Source: an uncultured Alphaproteobacteria bacterium
GTDB taxonomy: Bacteria; Pseudomonadota; Alphaproteobacteria; Caulobacterales; Hyphomonadaceae
Length of the DNA stretch: 64,000 nt
Reading direction: 5' to 3'
Assembly (NCBI GenBank): GCA_903842595.1
Contig: CAIMMO010000071.1
Location: forward strand, 1-64,000
Within the stretch, counting starts at the first letter, position 1. The number at the start of each line of letters is the position of its first letter. A program made the translations under genes and the position numbers. The notes beneath the pieces were generated by a model, which was not told the origin of the DNA, did no database searches, and saw nothing but the letters and a program-made list of their open reading frames with translations. Shown here one piece after another: positions 1-9,155 of the stretch.

Positions 1-2
1 CG

Positions 3-1235
3 GCGGACGATTTTGAGACGACGACGCCCGATGCGATCACCGGCATTGCTGCAGGCGCCGGCACGGATGTGGTGGGCGGTCGCGGCATCATGAACCTCGC
101 CCGCGCCTTCGCGCCGATCGGCACGACCACGCTCAGTTTCGCAGGCGAGCAGGTCGAGGTCGCCGAAGCACTGGGCCCGGCAGGCGGCGCGCTCGGCGAC
201 TGGATGGAAGCCTCCGGCGCGTTCGACGGCCTCGTCTTTCAGGACATCTACGCGCGCGGCTTCCAGATCGACACCACGCGCATGATGGCGGGTCGCGCGA
301 CGTTCGGCGATTTCGGAATCCGTGCGGACTACGCACGCGGCCGCGCACGCGCCGTGCGCTTGGGGGATGCGCAGCTGTCGTGGTTCAACGCGCCAAAGCC
401 CGCCCATGATCCGCGGACGCCATGGGCCGAGGAGCCCGAAGCGACCTTCCAGCTCAGCTATGCCTTCGGCGACACGCAGGTTTCGGTCGGCCGCGGCGGC
501 GGTGCGGAGCGTCTGACGCCGGGCCTCTCGCTTGTGGAGGATCCGTCCGGACCACCCATGCTTGGGTCGGGAGATTCATGGACCAGCGTCAGCCATGCCT
601 TCGGCCCGCTGACGGTTGACGCACGCACATCTGAAGGATCGGGCCGCAGCGCCAACGCCATCGGCTTTGGTACGCAGGGTGAAACCGGTACGGGCGATGC
701 ATGGGCCATGCGCCTTGGCTACGCCTCGCTGCGCGACGCCAACACCGCACTTGGCGGCGCCCTGCAGAGCCGCTTCGGCGGCGAGGACCAGACGCGCATG
801 AGCGCGCTCAGCCTCGAGGGCCGCCGCGATCTGGGAGCGTGGACATTCTCCGGCGTCGTCGAAGCAGCCGATGTGCAGGTCGACCGGCTGAACGTGTCTG
901 GCCTGTGGACCAGCTCATGGTCGATCAGCGCCAAGCACCCCTTCGCCGGCGGCGCGATGCGCTTCACGGCGGGCCAGCCGCGCCGGGCCGAAGGCGGCGA
1001 TCTTACCTTCCGCGCGCCTGTAGAACTCACGCGGGCAGGCCAGCTCATCTTCGCCGATCGCACGGCGGCGCTGACGCCTTCGGGGCGCGAGCTCGACCTC
1101 GAAGCAGCCTGGAGTACGCAGCTTGCGGAGATGACCACGCTGGAACTTGCCGCCGCACTGGCGACGCAGCCGAGCCATGTCGCGGACGCGGCGAACGAGA
1201 CGGCCGTGTGGGTAAGCCTGCGGCACGCCTGGTAG
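3..1235 (+). CDS. Subtilisin-family (S8) secreted protease, C-terminal part (5' end outside window)
   Basis: The frame is open from the left edge, so the start and the catalytic Asp/His/Ser region lie outside. The visible ~410 codons begin with a Gly/Thr-rich stretch followed by GRGIMNLARAFAPIGTTTL, which resembles the segment closing the S8 domain in alphaproteobacterial secreted subtilases. The remainder is rich in alternating polar/hydrophobic segments, Gly and aromatics and ends in HAW. A terminal aromatic residue of this kind is typical of outer-membrane beta-barrel proteins, so an autotransporter-like C-terminus is plausible. Family assignment rests on the junction motif; the barrel is inferred. 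No terminator is evident downstream. Confidence 0.7.
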   Translation, partial: ADDFETTTPDAITGIAAGAGTDVVGGRGIMNLARAFAPIGTTTLSFAGEQVEVAEALGPAGGALGDWMEASGAFDGLVFQDIYARGFQIDTTRMMAGRATFGDFGIRADYARGRARAVRLGDAQLSWFNAPKPAHDPRTPWAEEPEATFQLSYAFGDTQVSVGRGGGAERLTPGLSLVEDPSGPPMLGSGDSWTSVSHAFGPLTVDARTSEGSGRSANAIGFGTQGETGTGDAWAMRLGYASLRDANTALGGALQSRFGGEDQTRMSALSLEGRRDLGAWTFSGVVEAADVQVDRLNVSGLWTSSWSISAKHPFAGGAMRFTAGQPRRAEGGDLTFRAPVELTRAGQLIFADRTAALTPSGRELDLEAAWSTQLAEMTTLELAAALATQPSHVADAANETAVWVSLRHAW

Positions 1236-1479
1236 GTCGGCCAAATGAACTCACCGCCAATGCCCGTCACAAGGATGGCCCCTGGAGGCTGACGCGTTGT
1301 TGCCACTGCCGGTGGTCCGGTGGCGGGCGGACATCAGAATGCGCGCCGAGGGTTATGTCGCATGAAGATGTGTGCTTACGTCTGCACCTTGAGGCTCGCC
1401 TCCGTGTTCCTCCGCAGCCTCTCTCGCTAAGGCGCACAAAAGCGCTCTGACGAGGACCTCAGGGCAATGATGCCAAGAC

Positions 1480-1647
1480 CTATTGCCCGTTAGGCGCGGA
1501 CGGAGCGGTAGGCTTGAGGCTCTCCGCCGCCGCTGCGGTTTTGGGAAGGTATTTGTGTATTGCCTCTACCGTCTGCGTCGGAAACGCCACGATCAGAAAA
1601 GCTGAAGCGACAACGCCTATCGCTATGCCAATTGCGATCTTCAACAT
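1480..1647 (-). CDS. Small single-span membrane protein, 55 aa
   Basis: An ATG on the minus strand opens a 55-codon frame. The protein has an N-terminal hydrophobic helix (about residues 2-23, beginning MLKIAIGIAIGVVASAF), a short amphipathic middle and an Ala/Pro-rich tail ending SAPNGQ. A GGGG run lies 5-8 nt before the ATG as a weak Shine-Dalgarno. The helix followed by a low-complexity soluble tail is typical of genuine small inner-membrane proteins. I do not recognise a family. It lies between the S8 protease gene and a lipoprotein gene and has no obvious operon partner. It could still be a chance frame in a spacer. Confidence 0.45.
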   Translation of the reverse strand: MLKIAIGIAIGVVASAFLIVAFPTQTVEAIHKYLPKTAAAAESLKPTAPSAPNGQ

Positions 1648-1826
1648 ACGGACCCCGCAGTCAGAACAATTACAGACCCAATCTGTGAACGAAGTGGCTG
1701 ATCACGGCAAGGCCAGCGACCTGGCCGTCTCTGAACTGCCTTCTTGACCGCAGGCATGATGCAGCCGGGTTTTGGCCAATGGCGGCCAGTCATTCCGGCC
1801 TGGCGCACGCGGCGTGTACTCGCCTC

Positions 1827-1952
1827 ATGGCAGCAAAGGGGCTTGCCCTGGCAACGCTGGTCGCGGCCTGCTCGGCAAGCCAGGCGCCGACTGAGATCGA
1901 TCCTAGCGGTTGGCGACGGTCTTGCGAAGCAGAACGAGGTTGTCGATCTTGA
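1827..1952 (+). pseudogene. Possible truncated lipoprotein (signal peptide only)
   Basis: An ATG begins a short frame whose first 20 residues look like a lipoprotein signal: MAAKGLALATLVAACSASQA, with a lipobox-like VAAC. After about 25 residues the sequence becomes unremarkable, and the frame stops inside the 3' end of the convergent gene ending at 1903. There is no clear ribosome binding site. The likeliest readings are the 5' remnant of a lipoprotein gene or chance. Confidence 0.2.
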
Positions 1953-2901
1953 TGTTGCGCGACCATACGAACCTGGCGTCGCCAAACTCGCTTTCGAGCC
2001 TGGTATAGGCTTCCTTCGGTCCGAACTGGGCGCGCGTATAGACCGTCGCCGCGGGCCAGCTGGCGTCGTTGAAGGCGGGCGCCGCCCAGTCTGCAGGTTC
2101 GGCAAAGTGCAGGGCCTGGCACGTCGCTGCGCGAGCACGCGTGGCGCATGCCGGCTTTATCGAACAGGTGCTGCTATCGCGGGCGCCGAGAGCGCCGATC
2201 TTCATGCATGTCGGGTTGTCCAGCGGGGCTACATAGAATGTCTCGGCCTTCCAGCTTTCGTCGGTCGTGGTCCCGTCACTGAAGTGCGCAACGATGCCGC
2301 CGTCCCCGACATTGTATCGCTCGTACTCCATGCCGACGCCAAGGTGCTCCTCCCAATCGACGGCGCGGAGAGCGTACGTGACGGGGTACTTCGCCCTGAA
2401 CCGGCAGGCGGTTGAATTGAACGGGGTGAAGGCGATCGGATCGCGACAGACGAACGTCCCATTCACATAGAGCTCGAAGTAATTGTCCGCGTGGATCAGC
2501 GCGGTGATGTCCACGCCATCCGGGTCGATGACAACCGTATGCAGTTGCGCGGCATAGCTGGCATTGAGTCCGCTGCCCGTGCAGTCGTTGAAGAGGTCGG
2601 TCCCGGTATCGCCTGGGTGAACTGCCGCGGGCGCCGCCCACGTCCCTCCTTGATCATCGGCGACCGCGCCGACGCGGGCTTCGGCAAACTGGGTTCCCGG
2701 GGCGTTGCATTTCGTGGGTGAAGACGCGTTCACGCCAGAGGCGGCGGCGCCTGTGGAAACATGACCGCCAGCGGCGGCAATTGCCTGCCGGGCGGCCGCC
2801 AGTTCGCTGGCAGAAGCAGGTTGCGGAGCTTGAGCGGCGCTATCCCCGCAGGCGGAGAGCACAGTGCAAATTGCAAATGCCAGGGCTGTGCAGGTCTTCA
2901 C
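1903..2901 (-). CDS. Secreted lipoprotein with a C-terminal beta-sandwich-like domain, unknown function
   Basis: The start is GTG at 2901, preceded by GGGAGG with 8-nt spacing. Residues 1-18 form a lipoprotein signal ending in the lipobox LSAC, so the mature protein is probably lipid-anchored outside the cytoplasm. Seven or more cysteines suggest periplasmic disulfides. The second half carries a recognisable pattern: an Asp-Asn-Tyr-Phe segment with YVNG, then GMEYERYNVGDGGIVAHF, then WAAPAFNDASWPAATVY, PKEAYTRL and a final WSRNIKIDNLVLLRK. From memory this matches a domain of unknown function seen in secreted bacterial proteins, some with YHYH or PEBP partners. The FNDxSWP element is like those of galactose-binding folds. 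A possible LacI-type operator lies about 120 bp upstream. Confidence 0.75.
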   Translation of the reverse strand: MKTCTALAFAICTVLSACGDSAAQAPQPASASELAAARQAIAAAGGHVSTGAAASGVNASSPTKCNAPGTQFAEARVGAVADDQGGTWAAPAAVHPGDTGTDLFNDCTGSGLNASYAAQLHTVVIDPDGVDITALIHADNYFELYVNGTFVCRDPIAFTPFNSTACRFRAKYPVTYALRAVDWEEHLGVGMEYERYNVGDGGIVAHFSDGTTTDESWKAETFYVAPLDNPTCMKIGALGARDSSTCSIKPACATRARAATCQALHFAEPADWAAPAFNDASWPAATVYTRAQFGPKEAYTRLESEFGDARFVWSRNIKIDNLVLLRKTVANR

Positions 2902-3022
2902 TGGATTTCCCTCCCGAGCCGGCCAGCATGACCAGCACTGTCATAGTAACGAGGTCTATCGCCGGACGGGGTGCCAAACCTGTGTCACTGACCCGGGTGG
3001 GTGTACCAAATTGTAAGAAGCA

Positions 3023-3040
3023 TTGGAAAGCGCTCTGCAA
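3023..3040. promoter_or_regulatory. Candidate LacI/GalR-family operator
   Basis: TTGGAAAGCGCTCTGCAA is an imperfect palindrome (14 of 18 positions symmetric) centred on AGCGCT. LacI-family operators typically have a central CG step with TGxAA-like arms, and AAGCGCTT-type sites are common in front of carbohydrate genes in Caulobacterales and Xanthomonas. It lies between the end of opgH and the start of the minus-strand lipoprotein gene (GTG at 2901). No LacI-type regulator gene is in the window. Confidence 0.35.
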
Positions 3041-3190
3041 AACACTCTGATGAGGGGGCGCAGCCTGGTATGGCGACGAACGGGCGATCAGCGGCGGATG
3101 TCGGCCTCTCGCGCCTGAAAGTTGCTGTCAGAGATCACTCTACACGCCCGGTGGAGGGTGGGTAGGGATGGTCCAGACGGCTGGAAAAGC

Positions 3191-5233
3191 CTAGTCCGCA
3201 TCCCGCCGTGAAATGCCGTCCGGCGCACGGCGGACGCGGCGCATGGCGCGGCGTACGGCGATGCCGACGCGCTGCATCTGGCGGCTGCGGCGCGGTGCAG
3301 GGGCAAGGCGGCGGACTTCCGTCGTGCCGCGTGTGGCCAGCAATTCGGCGCGGCGGACGATGTCTGGCTGGTTGAGGTCTTCCGGCGTCGCAAACAGCCG
3401 CCACGACAGCGAGCCGCGGCGTGCGACGCCCGACACCTGCCGCGCGATCAGGGGCGAGAACAGCAGCACAGTCGACATCGGCAGGTTCTGGAGCAGGAAG
3501 CTCGGCGAGATCGCGAACGACGCGGTCAGCAGGCAGGCCCCGAAGATCATGTGCTGGCGGTAGTGGCGCAGCAGGTCGTTCCACGAAAAGCCGTTGCGGT
3601 CCCGCACCTGCGGGCGCCAGCCGCCATCGACGCCCATCAGCGTCGAAAGGATCGAGCCCGCATGGTTCAGCATGATGATCGGCGCCATCAGCGTGGTGAG
3701 CGCAAGGTCGCAAACGACGGCAACAAGGAAGCGCGGCTCACGGTTCCAGCCGGGCAGTTTGCGGGCCGCCCACAGGATGATCGCCAGCCATTTGGGCGAT
3801 GTCAGCAGGATCGCCGAGATCAGCAGCAGGCGCAGACCTGCACCCGGATCGGTCGGCGGTATGGAGGCGATGGTTTCGGTGTCGAAGAATTTTGCGTTGA
3901 GCGCGATCAGCACCCCGACCACGACGAGGCTGAGCCAGAGCAGGCCGGAGACATAGCTCATAAGTCCTGCGCAGATATGGACCTTGGAGAGCCAGTCGAA
4001 GCCCTTGGAGAGCAGGATCTGGATCTGCTGGATGTTGCCCTGCGCCCAGCGGCGGTCGCGCGCGGCGAGGTCGACTATGGTGGGCGGGGCTTCCTCGTAG
4101 GAGCCGATGATGTCGCCAGCGATCTCGACACGCCATCCGGCGCGGCGGAGCAGGGCGGCCTCGACGAAGTCGTGGCTGAGGATCTTGCCGCCGAGCGGCT
4201 CCTTGCCTGGAAGGTCAGGCAGGGCGGCATGCGCGGCGAATGGCGCAAGGCGGATGATGGCGTTGTGGCCCCAGAAATTGCCGGCGCCGCCCGACCACCA
4301 GGTGAGGCCCGCGCCAAACAGGCCGCCATGCACGCGCAGCGCCAGTTGCTGGGTGCGCGCCGAATAGGTGCGGGCGCCGACAATGATCGGCAGCGACTGG
4401 ATCAGCGCCGTGCGCGGGCGGGCATCCATCCGGCGAACGAGTTCGAGCATGGCCTCTGGTGAGACAAAGCTGTCGGCGTCCAGTTCGATCATGTAGTCGT
4501 AGCGCGCGCCCCAGCGCTGGACGAAATCGTTTATGTTGCCCTGTTTCTTCTGGGTGTTCTCATGGCGCCTGCGATACCAGAACGGCTCGCCCGAGCGGCG
4601 GCGCATGAGGTCCTGCATCGCCGCTTCCTCGATCTCGACGAGGGCGGGATCCATGGTGTCCGACAGAAAGAAGACCTCGAAGCCAGTCTGTGCGTCGAGG
4701 TCCTTGAGCGAGTCCCACATCGCCTCTGCGGCGGCGATCACCTTGGAGGGCTTCTCCTGGTAGAGGGCGATGATGATGGCGGTCTTCGAGTTCCGGGTTG
4801 GCAGCTCCGCAGCCGGCGGCGGGATGCGGGGCGAGGTCAGGAGCACGATCGTGCCTGCGACGCCCGTGAACGCAGCGATGCCGAGATAGGCGAAGTTTAC
4901 CGCGAACAGACCGACCGCCAGCCATTCGAGATAGTTCAGCCCGCCGGCGGCGAAGCCCGCCAGCATGGCCTGGGCTGCAAAAAAGGTGGTGGTCAGCGAA
5001 CTGGCGAGAATGACAAGGAAGCGCCACTTGCCGTCGCTTTCAGGCGCGGGGCGGCTGCGACGGGTGACAAGCGGCTGGGCCGGCATGTCGAGGCGTTGTT
5101 CGGGCGGCCTGCGGGCAAAGCCAGCGTCAGAGGCGATATAACTGGGCCTGACAGCGCCGGTCGCACTGAGGTCTTCGAGCGGCTTGTGGGCGACGCTCTC
5201 CAACGAACGCCCCTCGTTCTTTACTGACTGCAC
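3191..5233 (-). CDS. opgH: Glucans biosynthesis glucosyltransferase H (inner membrane)
   Basis: OpgH (MdoH) is the inner-membrane family-2 glucosyltransferase that makes and exports the backbone of osmoregulated periplasmic glucans from UDP-glucose. Two N-terminal membrane segments (about residues 71-95 and 101-132) precede the cytosolic GT-A domain. That domain shows SDT (191-193), the LDADS metal-binding motif (251-255), HDFVEA with the putative base Asp355, and RRWAQGN (394-400), equivalent to the QxxRW motif. Further hydrophobic spans follow (about 415-600). The 680-residue length is shorter than the roughly 850 of E. coli. GTG is chosen as start because of AGGGG about 7 nt upstream. The usual partner opgG is not adjacent, so glucan branching may be encoded elsewhere or absent. 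Confidence 0.93.
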   Translation of the reverse strand: MQSVKNEGRSLESVAHKPLEDLSATGAVRPSYIASDAGFARRPPEQRLDMPAQPLVTRRSRPAPESDGKWRFLVILASSLTTTFFAAQAMLAGFAAGGLNYLEWLAVGLFAVNFAYLGIAAFTGVAGTIVLLTSPRIPPPAAELPTRNSKTAIIIALYQEKPSKVIAAAEAMWDSLKDLDAQTGFEVFFLSDTMDPALVEIEEAAMQDLMRRRSGEPFWYRRRHENTQKKQGNINDFVQRWGARYDYMIELDADSFVSPEAMLELVRRMDARPRTALIQSLPIIVGARTYSARTQQLALRVHGGLFGAGLTWWSGGAGNFWGHNAIIRLAPFAAHAALPDLPGKEPLGGKILSHDFVEAALLRRAGWRVEIAGDIIGSYEEAPPTIVDLAARDRRWAQGNIQQIQILLSKGFDWLSKVHICAGLMSYVSGLLWLSLVVVGVLIALNAKFFDTETIASIPPTDPGAGLRLLLISAILLTSPKWLAIILWAARKLPGWNREPRFLVAVVCDLALTTLMAPIIMLNHAGSILSTLMGVDGGWRPQVRDRNGFSWNDLLRHYRQHMIFGACLLTASFAISPSFLLQNLPMSTVLLFSPLIARQVSGVARRGSLSWRLFATPEDLNQPDIVRRAELLATRGTTEVRRLAPAPRRSRQMQRVGIAVRRAMRRVRRAPDGISRRDAD

Positions 5234-5432
5234 GCAGCACCCCTTGAGACAGTCGCTACGAGCCCGGCGTGCCGTGCCGGACTATTCGCTCCCGAGCGGT
5301 TGGCGGTGCGGCTTTCTTTGCGAAAGTCCGCACGACCGGTGCGCGCTATAACACGAGACTGATGCAAATGTGCCATACTCAGACATCGTAAACGGGAAAA
5401 TGCCGTACAATTAATCACTTGACTCCTGCGGC

Positions 5433-5452
5433 GCCGGCGACTTGCCGCCGGC
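5433..5452 (-). terminator. GC-rich hairpin downstream of the peptidase gene
   Basis: GCCGGCG and CGCCGGC form a perfect 7-bp stem with a 6-nt loop, 22 nt past the stop codon of the S9 peptidase on the minus strand. There is no T-run after it, so it is a weak intrinsic terminator at best. Confidence 0.25.
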
Positions 5453-5473
5453 CTGGCAATCAAGCAGTTGATT

Positions 5474-7636
5474 TCATTGAACGACAGGGGGCGTCTGGAC
5501 CTGACCGTTGGTCAAGGACGGATCGTAGCGGTCGCGGTCGAGGATCAGGCGTTCGATGAAGAACTCCATCATGCGGGTCTGGTCCATCCCCGTATGCCCC
5601 CGGTCGGGCCCGACCTGAACCTCGAAACTCTTGCCGGCCGTCTGCAATGCCCTGATCAGCTGCAGGGAATTCTTCGGATGCACGTTATCGTCCGACGTCC
5701 CGTAATAGATCATCAGGTCGCCCTTCAGTCCTTCGACATAGGTCATCACGGCCGAACGGTCGTAGGCGGCCGGCGACTGGTCGGGCATTCCAAGGAAGCG
5801 TTCCGAATACGCCGTGTCGTACAGCCTGTAGTCCGTGACCGGAGAATTGGCGACCGCGGCCTGCACAAGCTCCGGATACCGCATGAGCAGCAGCGCGGCG
5901 ACGCTGCCGCCATAGGACGTGCCATAGACGCCGATGCGGCTGGCGTCGATGTAGGACCGCTCGCTGACCGCGCGTATGCCGGCGGCGAAGTCGTCGATCT
6001 CGACAATGCCGAGTTGCTGGTAGGCCTGGTCGAGCACCTTGCGTCCGCGCCCGGCATTCGTGCGCGCATCCAGCCGCAGGATGATGAAGCCGTACTCGGC
6101 CAGGGCGCTTGGCGTCGCGAACGTCTCGTTCAGCCCGTTCGAGCTCGGCCCGCCATAGACGTTGAGCAGCACCGGATACGTCTTCGACGGATCGAAATCG
6201 GACGGGAACTGCATCATGCCGTGCAGCTGCGTCTGCCCGTCGGCAGCCGTGAAGGAGAACTGCGCCGCCTTCTCGAGGCCCAGCGCGTCGAACCCCGACA
6301 GGTCGCTTGCCGCAACCGTTGCCAGCAGTTTTCCGTTGAGATCGCGCAACCGCGTTACCGGTGGGGCGTCATGCGCCTGCTCGATGTCGACGAAGTGCTT
6401 GCCATCCGGCGCCGGCTCTACCCGATGGTTCAGTCGCGGATCGGTAAGCCGCGTATCGTTGCGGCCATCCAGGGTTACGCGGTGCAGCTGCACTTTCATC
6501 GGCGTGTCGCCCGAGCGCGCTGTGTACCAGACCAGACCTGCGACCTCGTCCACCTTCACCACGTCGACCACGTCGAACCTGTGCTGCGTCAGCGTGGCCA
6601 GCAGCTTCCCCGACAGGTCGTAGAGATACAGGTTCCTGAAATCATTGCGCTCGGACGTCCAGATGAAGCGCTGCCCGTCGTCGAGAAAGCGTGGCGCTGC
6701 GGCCTGCGCCCATGTCGCGGGCCGGCTTTCACGCACGACGGACAGGCAGGCCCCCGTCTCCGGATCGCACGCTGCAAGATCCAGGTGCTTCTGCAGGCGG
6801 TCCGCGCGACGCATCAGGATTGCCTCGCCATCGTTCGTCCACTGTGCGTTCCAGACATAGTGGCCGATGACATTGTTTGAGAAGGGCAGGCCCTCGCGCA
6901 CATCCATCCGGCGCGTCTGGCCTGTCGCGAAATCGAAGACCATCAGGTCCGCCACCGGATTGTGGGCGCCCGGATGCGGATAGGCCTGCGTGAGCACGGT
7001 CGACTGCGTCCTTGTCTGGTCGAGCTGCAGGAAGTAGTCATCCACCTTGCCTTCGTCATAGCGCATCCACGCCAGCTTGCCGCCGTCGGGCGACCACCAG
7101 ACCGGCTGCGAGACGCTGAACTCCTCGAGATAGACATAGCTGCCGACGCCATGGCGGATGCGCTGCTTCGCGCCGCCGTCGAAACTGATCTGCCGTTCGG
7201 CCCCGCCATCGCCTGGCTGATACCAGATGTTGTAGTCTCGCGAGAACGCGCGCGACTTCCCATCTGGCGCAATCACGTCCGCCTCGCGCCCGCGCCCGCG
7301 CGCCAGCACGAGCCCACCCGGCGCCGCCGCTGCGGGCTGCGCGGCAGGCCCCGCCGGCGCCGGCTCGCCTGGCGCGTCCACCACGCGCGCAGCCTTCAGT
7401 GTCGACAAATCGAAGCGCCAGCGCACGCCTTCCAGCGTGTAGTCGAACGAGACCGAATCCGCCGCCCATGACGGCGTGATCGCCCCCGACTTCACGGACG
7501 AGGCGATCTTTGGCGACACCTCCGCCCACTGCTCATATCCCGGCATGGACTTGATGCGCGACTGCGCCGCCGCCGGCGCCGCCACGGCGAAAGCAAGCGC
7601 GGCGAGCGTCAGTGCGCGCTTGATCCGGTCGTCCAT
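5474..7636 (-). CDS. Dipeptidyl peptidase IV-type S9 prolyl oligopeptidase
   Basis: Residues 1-25 form a signal peptide ending AAPAAAQ, placing the enzyme in the periplasm. Residues ~60-450 are the beta-propeller (DPPIV_N), with blocks such as RHGVGSYVYLEEFSVSQPVW. The C-terminal alpha/beta-hydrolase domain has the nucleophile elbow GTSYGG (Ser574), the acid region GTSDDNVH (~646-653) and the His in DRGH (~681). These features and the 720-residue length match bacterial DPP IV, which removes X-Pro dipeptides. The ATG follows GGAGGGAG at good spacing. It is divergent from an MFS exporter gene with only ~140 bp between. Whether the transporter carries peptidase products is unknown. Confidence 0.92.
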   Translation of the reverse strand: MDDRIKRALTLAALAFAVAAPAAAQSRIKSMPGYEQWAEVSPKIASSVKSGAITPSWAADSVSFDYTLEGVRWRFDLSTLKAARVVDAPGEPAPAGPAAQPAAAAPGGLVLARGRGREADVIAPDGKSRAFSRDYNIWYQPGDGGAERQISFDGGAKQRIRHGVGSYVYLEEFSVSQPVWWSPDGGKLAWMRYDEGKVDDYFLQLDQTRTQSTVLTQAYPHPGAHNPVADLMVFDFATGQTRRMDVREGLPFSNNVIGHYVWNAQWTNDGEAILMRRADRLQKHLDLAACDPETGACLSVVRESRPATWAQAAAPRFLDDGQRFIWTSERNDFRNLYLYDLSGKLLATLTQHRFDVVDVVKVDEVAGLVWYTARSGDTPMKVQLHRVTLDGRNDTRLTDPRLNHRVEPAPDGKHFVDIEQAHDAPPVTRLRDLNGKLLATVAASDLSGFDALGLEKAAQFSFTAADGQTQLHGMMQFPSDFDPSKTYPVLLNVYGGPSSNGLNETFATPSALAEYGFIILRLDARTNAGRGRKVLDQAYQQLGIVEIDDFAAGIRAVSERSYIDASRIGVYGTSYGGSVAALLLMRYPELVQAAVANSPVTDYRLYDTAYSERFLGMPDQSPAAYDRSAVMTYVEGLKGDLMIYYGTSDDNVHPKNSLQLIRALQTAGKSFEVQVGPDRGHTGMDQTRMMEFFIERLILDRDRYDPSLTNGQVQTPPVVQ

Positions 7637-7774
7637 CTAGCTCTCCCTCCATGCTTGCACGATCTTAAGTCTGTCCGACCCGCCGCGTCCATGCAGCGGT
7701 CGGATGTCGCGGCAGGCCACCACGCGACCCAACGCCCGCTTGAGCAGAATCATCCCCCGGCCTATCTCCGCCAG

Positions 7775-9088
7775 ATGGATTCCGGCCCCACCCTCGACGT
7801 ATCGCGGCCCGACCGGCGGGGGGCCTTCCTCCTCCTGTTCTTCTGCCTGCTCGCCGTGGGTGCGGGCAACACCATGCTGACCTCCGCAGTGCTGCCGCCG
7901 CTGACACGTGAGCTTGGCCTGCCGGACTGGACGGCGGGAGCGATCTTCTCGCTCTCGGCTGCCGTCTGGGTTGTGACCGCGCCCTACTGGGGGGCAAAGT
8001 CCAATATCTGGGGCAGGCGGCGCGTTGCCGCCATCGGCATGATCGGCTTTGCCGCCTCGATGTTCTTCTTTGCGCTCGTGTCCTTCCTTGCCCTGATGAA
8101 CTGGATCAGCGACTGGATGTTGGTCTTCGTCCTGCTGCTTGTCGCGCGCACGCTGTTCGGTGTCTTCGGCTCGGCGACCAATCCCGCCGCCCAGGCCTAC
8201 GTCGCCGACCGCACCAGTCGTGAGGAGCGGATGAACGAGCTCTCCACGCTCACCTCTGGCTTCACGCTCGGCCAGATGGCGGGGCCCGCGGCCGCCGCCG
8301 TGCTGATCACCGCGGGCGCAGTTTTCTCGCCTGCGATCGGTCTGCTGCTGCCGCTCGTGGTGGTTACAATCATCGCGACCGCCATCGGCGCGATCGTGCT
8401 GTTCCGCCTGCCAGAGACGCGCGCGCCCCGCGCCGAGGGCGGCATCGCCAAGACCGGGACAAAGGGCCTGTGGCGCCATCCTGCGGTCTTTCCCTTCCTT
8501 CTTTACGCGGTCGGCCTGTCGCTGATCACCGGCGTGCTCAGCCAGACCTTTCCCTATGCGATCATGGATCGCATGAACGCGCCCGGCGCAGCCTCGGCAC
8601 AGTTCACCGGCCCGGCGATGACGATGGGCGCGATGGCAACGCTGATCTCGCAGCTCGTTCTGATCCCGCGCATGCGGCTCTCGGTTCGCGCTTTGCTTGT
8701 CTATGGCGCGCTGATGCTTGCGATGGCCTCGCTCTTCATGGTGTGGGCGCAGGACTTCGCGCTATTCGCCTTCGCGCAGATCCTGTTCGGCCTGGGGCAG
8801 GGTTTTTCCAGGCCGGGCTTTTCCGTGGGCGTATCGCTCGCCGCCACGCAAGATCAGCAGGGCGACGTTGCGGGCCTCATCACCGCAGCCAACGGCATGG
8901 GCTTCGTCATCTCGCCGTTGTTCGGCCTCTGGATGTACGAGAATGTCTCGCGTGAGAGCCCCTTCATCTTCTGCGCGGTTCTGGTTGTCGTGATGGCGAT
9001 CTACGCCTTCTTCACCGCCAGGGCTGGCGACGGCGTTGGCCCCGGCACGATCGAAGAGGCGGTCGCGAAGGACAAGCCGCCGTCCTGA
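7775..9088 (+). CDS. MFS transporter, 12-helix drug/metabolite exporter type
   Basis: The 437-residue protein has about 12 hydrophobic helices. It contains the MFS loop motif in the form PYWGAKSNIWGRRRV after the second helix and a second-half counterpart, and a helix-5 region GFTLGQMAGPAAAAVL resembling the TetA-like drug:H+ antiporters. The start at MDSGPTLDVS is preferred over an ATG 40 codons upstream because the latter would add a basic non-hydrophobic leader and overlap the divergent promoter region. The Shine-Dalgarno is weak. The substrate cannot be told from the sequence. Confidence 0.85.
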   Translation: MDSGPTLDVSRPDRRGAFLLLFFCLLAVGAGNTMLTSAVLPPLTRELGLPDWTAGAIFSLSAAVWVVTAPYWGAKSNIWGRRRVAAIGMIGFAASMFFFALVSFLALMNWISDWMLVFVLLLVARTLFGVFGSATNPAAQAYVADRTSREERMNELSTLTSGFTLGQMAGPAAAAVLITAGAVFSPAIGLLLPLVVVTIIATAIGAIVLFRLPETRAPRAEGGIAKTGTKGLWRHPAVFPFLLYAVGLSLITGVLSQTFPYAIMDRMNAPGAASAQFTGPAMTMGAMATLISQLVLIPRMRLSVRALLVYGALMLAMASLFMVWAQDFALFAFAQILFGLGQGFSRPGFSVGVSLAATQDQQGDVAGLITAANGMGFVISPLFGLWMYENVSRESPFIFCAVLVVVMAIYAFFTARAGDGVGPGTIEEAVAKDKPPS

Positions 9089-9097
9089 GTGCAAACG

Positions 9098-9125
9098 AAA
9101 AACCGCGTCAGCGAGGCCGACGCGG
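9098..9125 (-). terminator. Intrinsic terminator for the 9156-9449 gene
   Basis: CCGCGTC and GACGCGG pair with a 9-nt loop. On the minus strand the stem is followed by TTTTTCGTTT, as expected for a rho-independent terminator. It also fills the gap between convergent genes. Confidence 0.65.
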
Positions 9126-9155
9126 CTCAGAGAAATCCCGGTCGAGCAGATAACC

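Noticed and set aside
5468-6880. Long plus-strand frame (~470 codons) opposite the dipeptidyl peptidase
   Set aside because: It is a GC-rich antisense shadow; the minus strand encodes a clear S9 peptidase with catalytic triad and signal peptide, and this frame has no domain.
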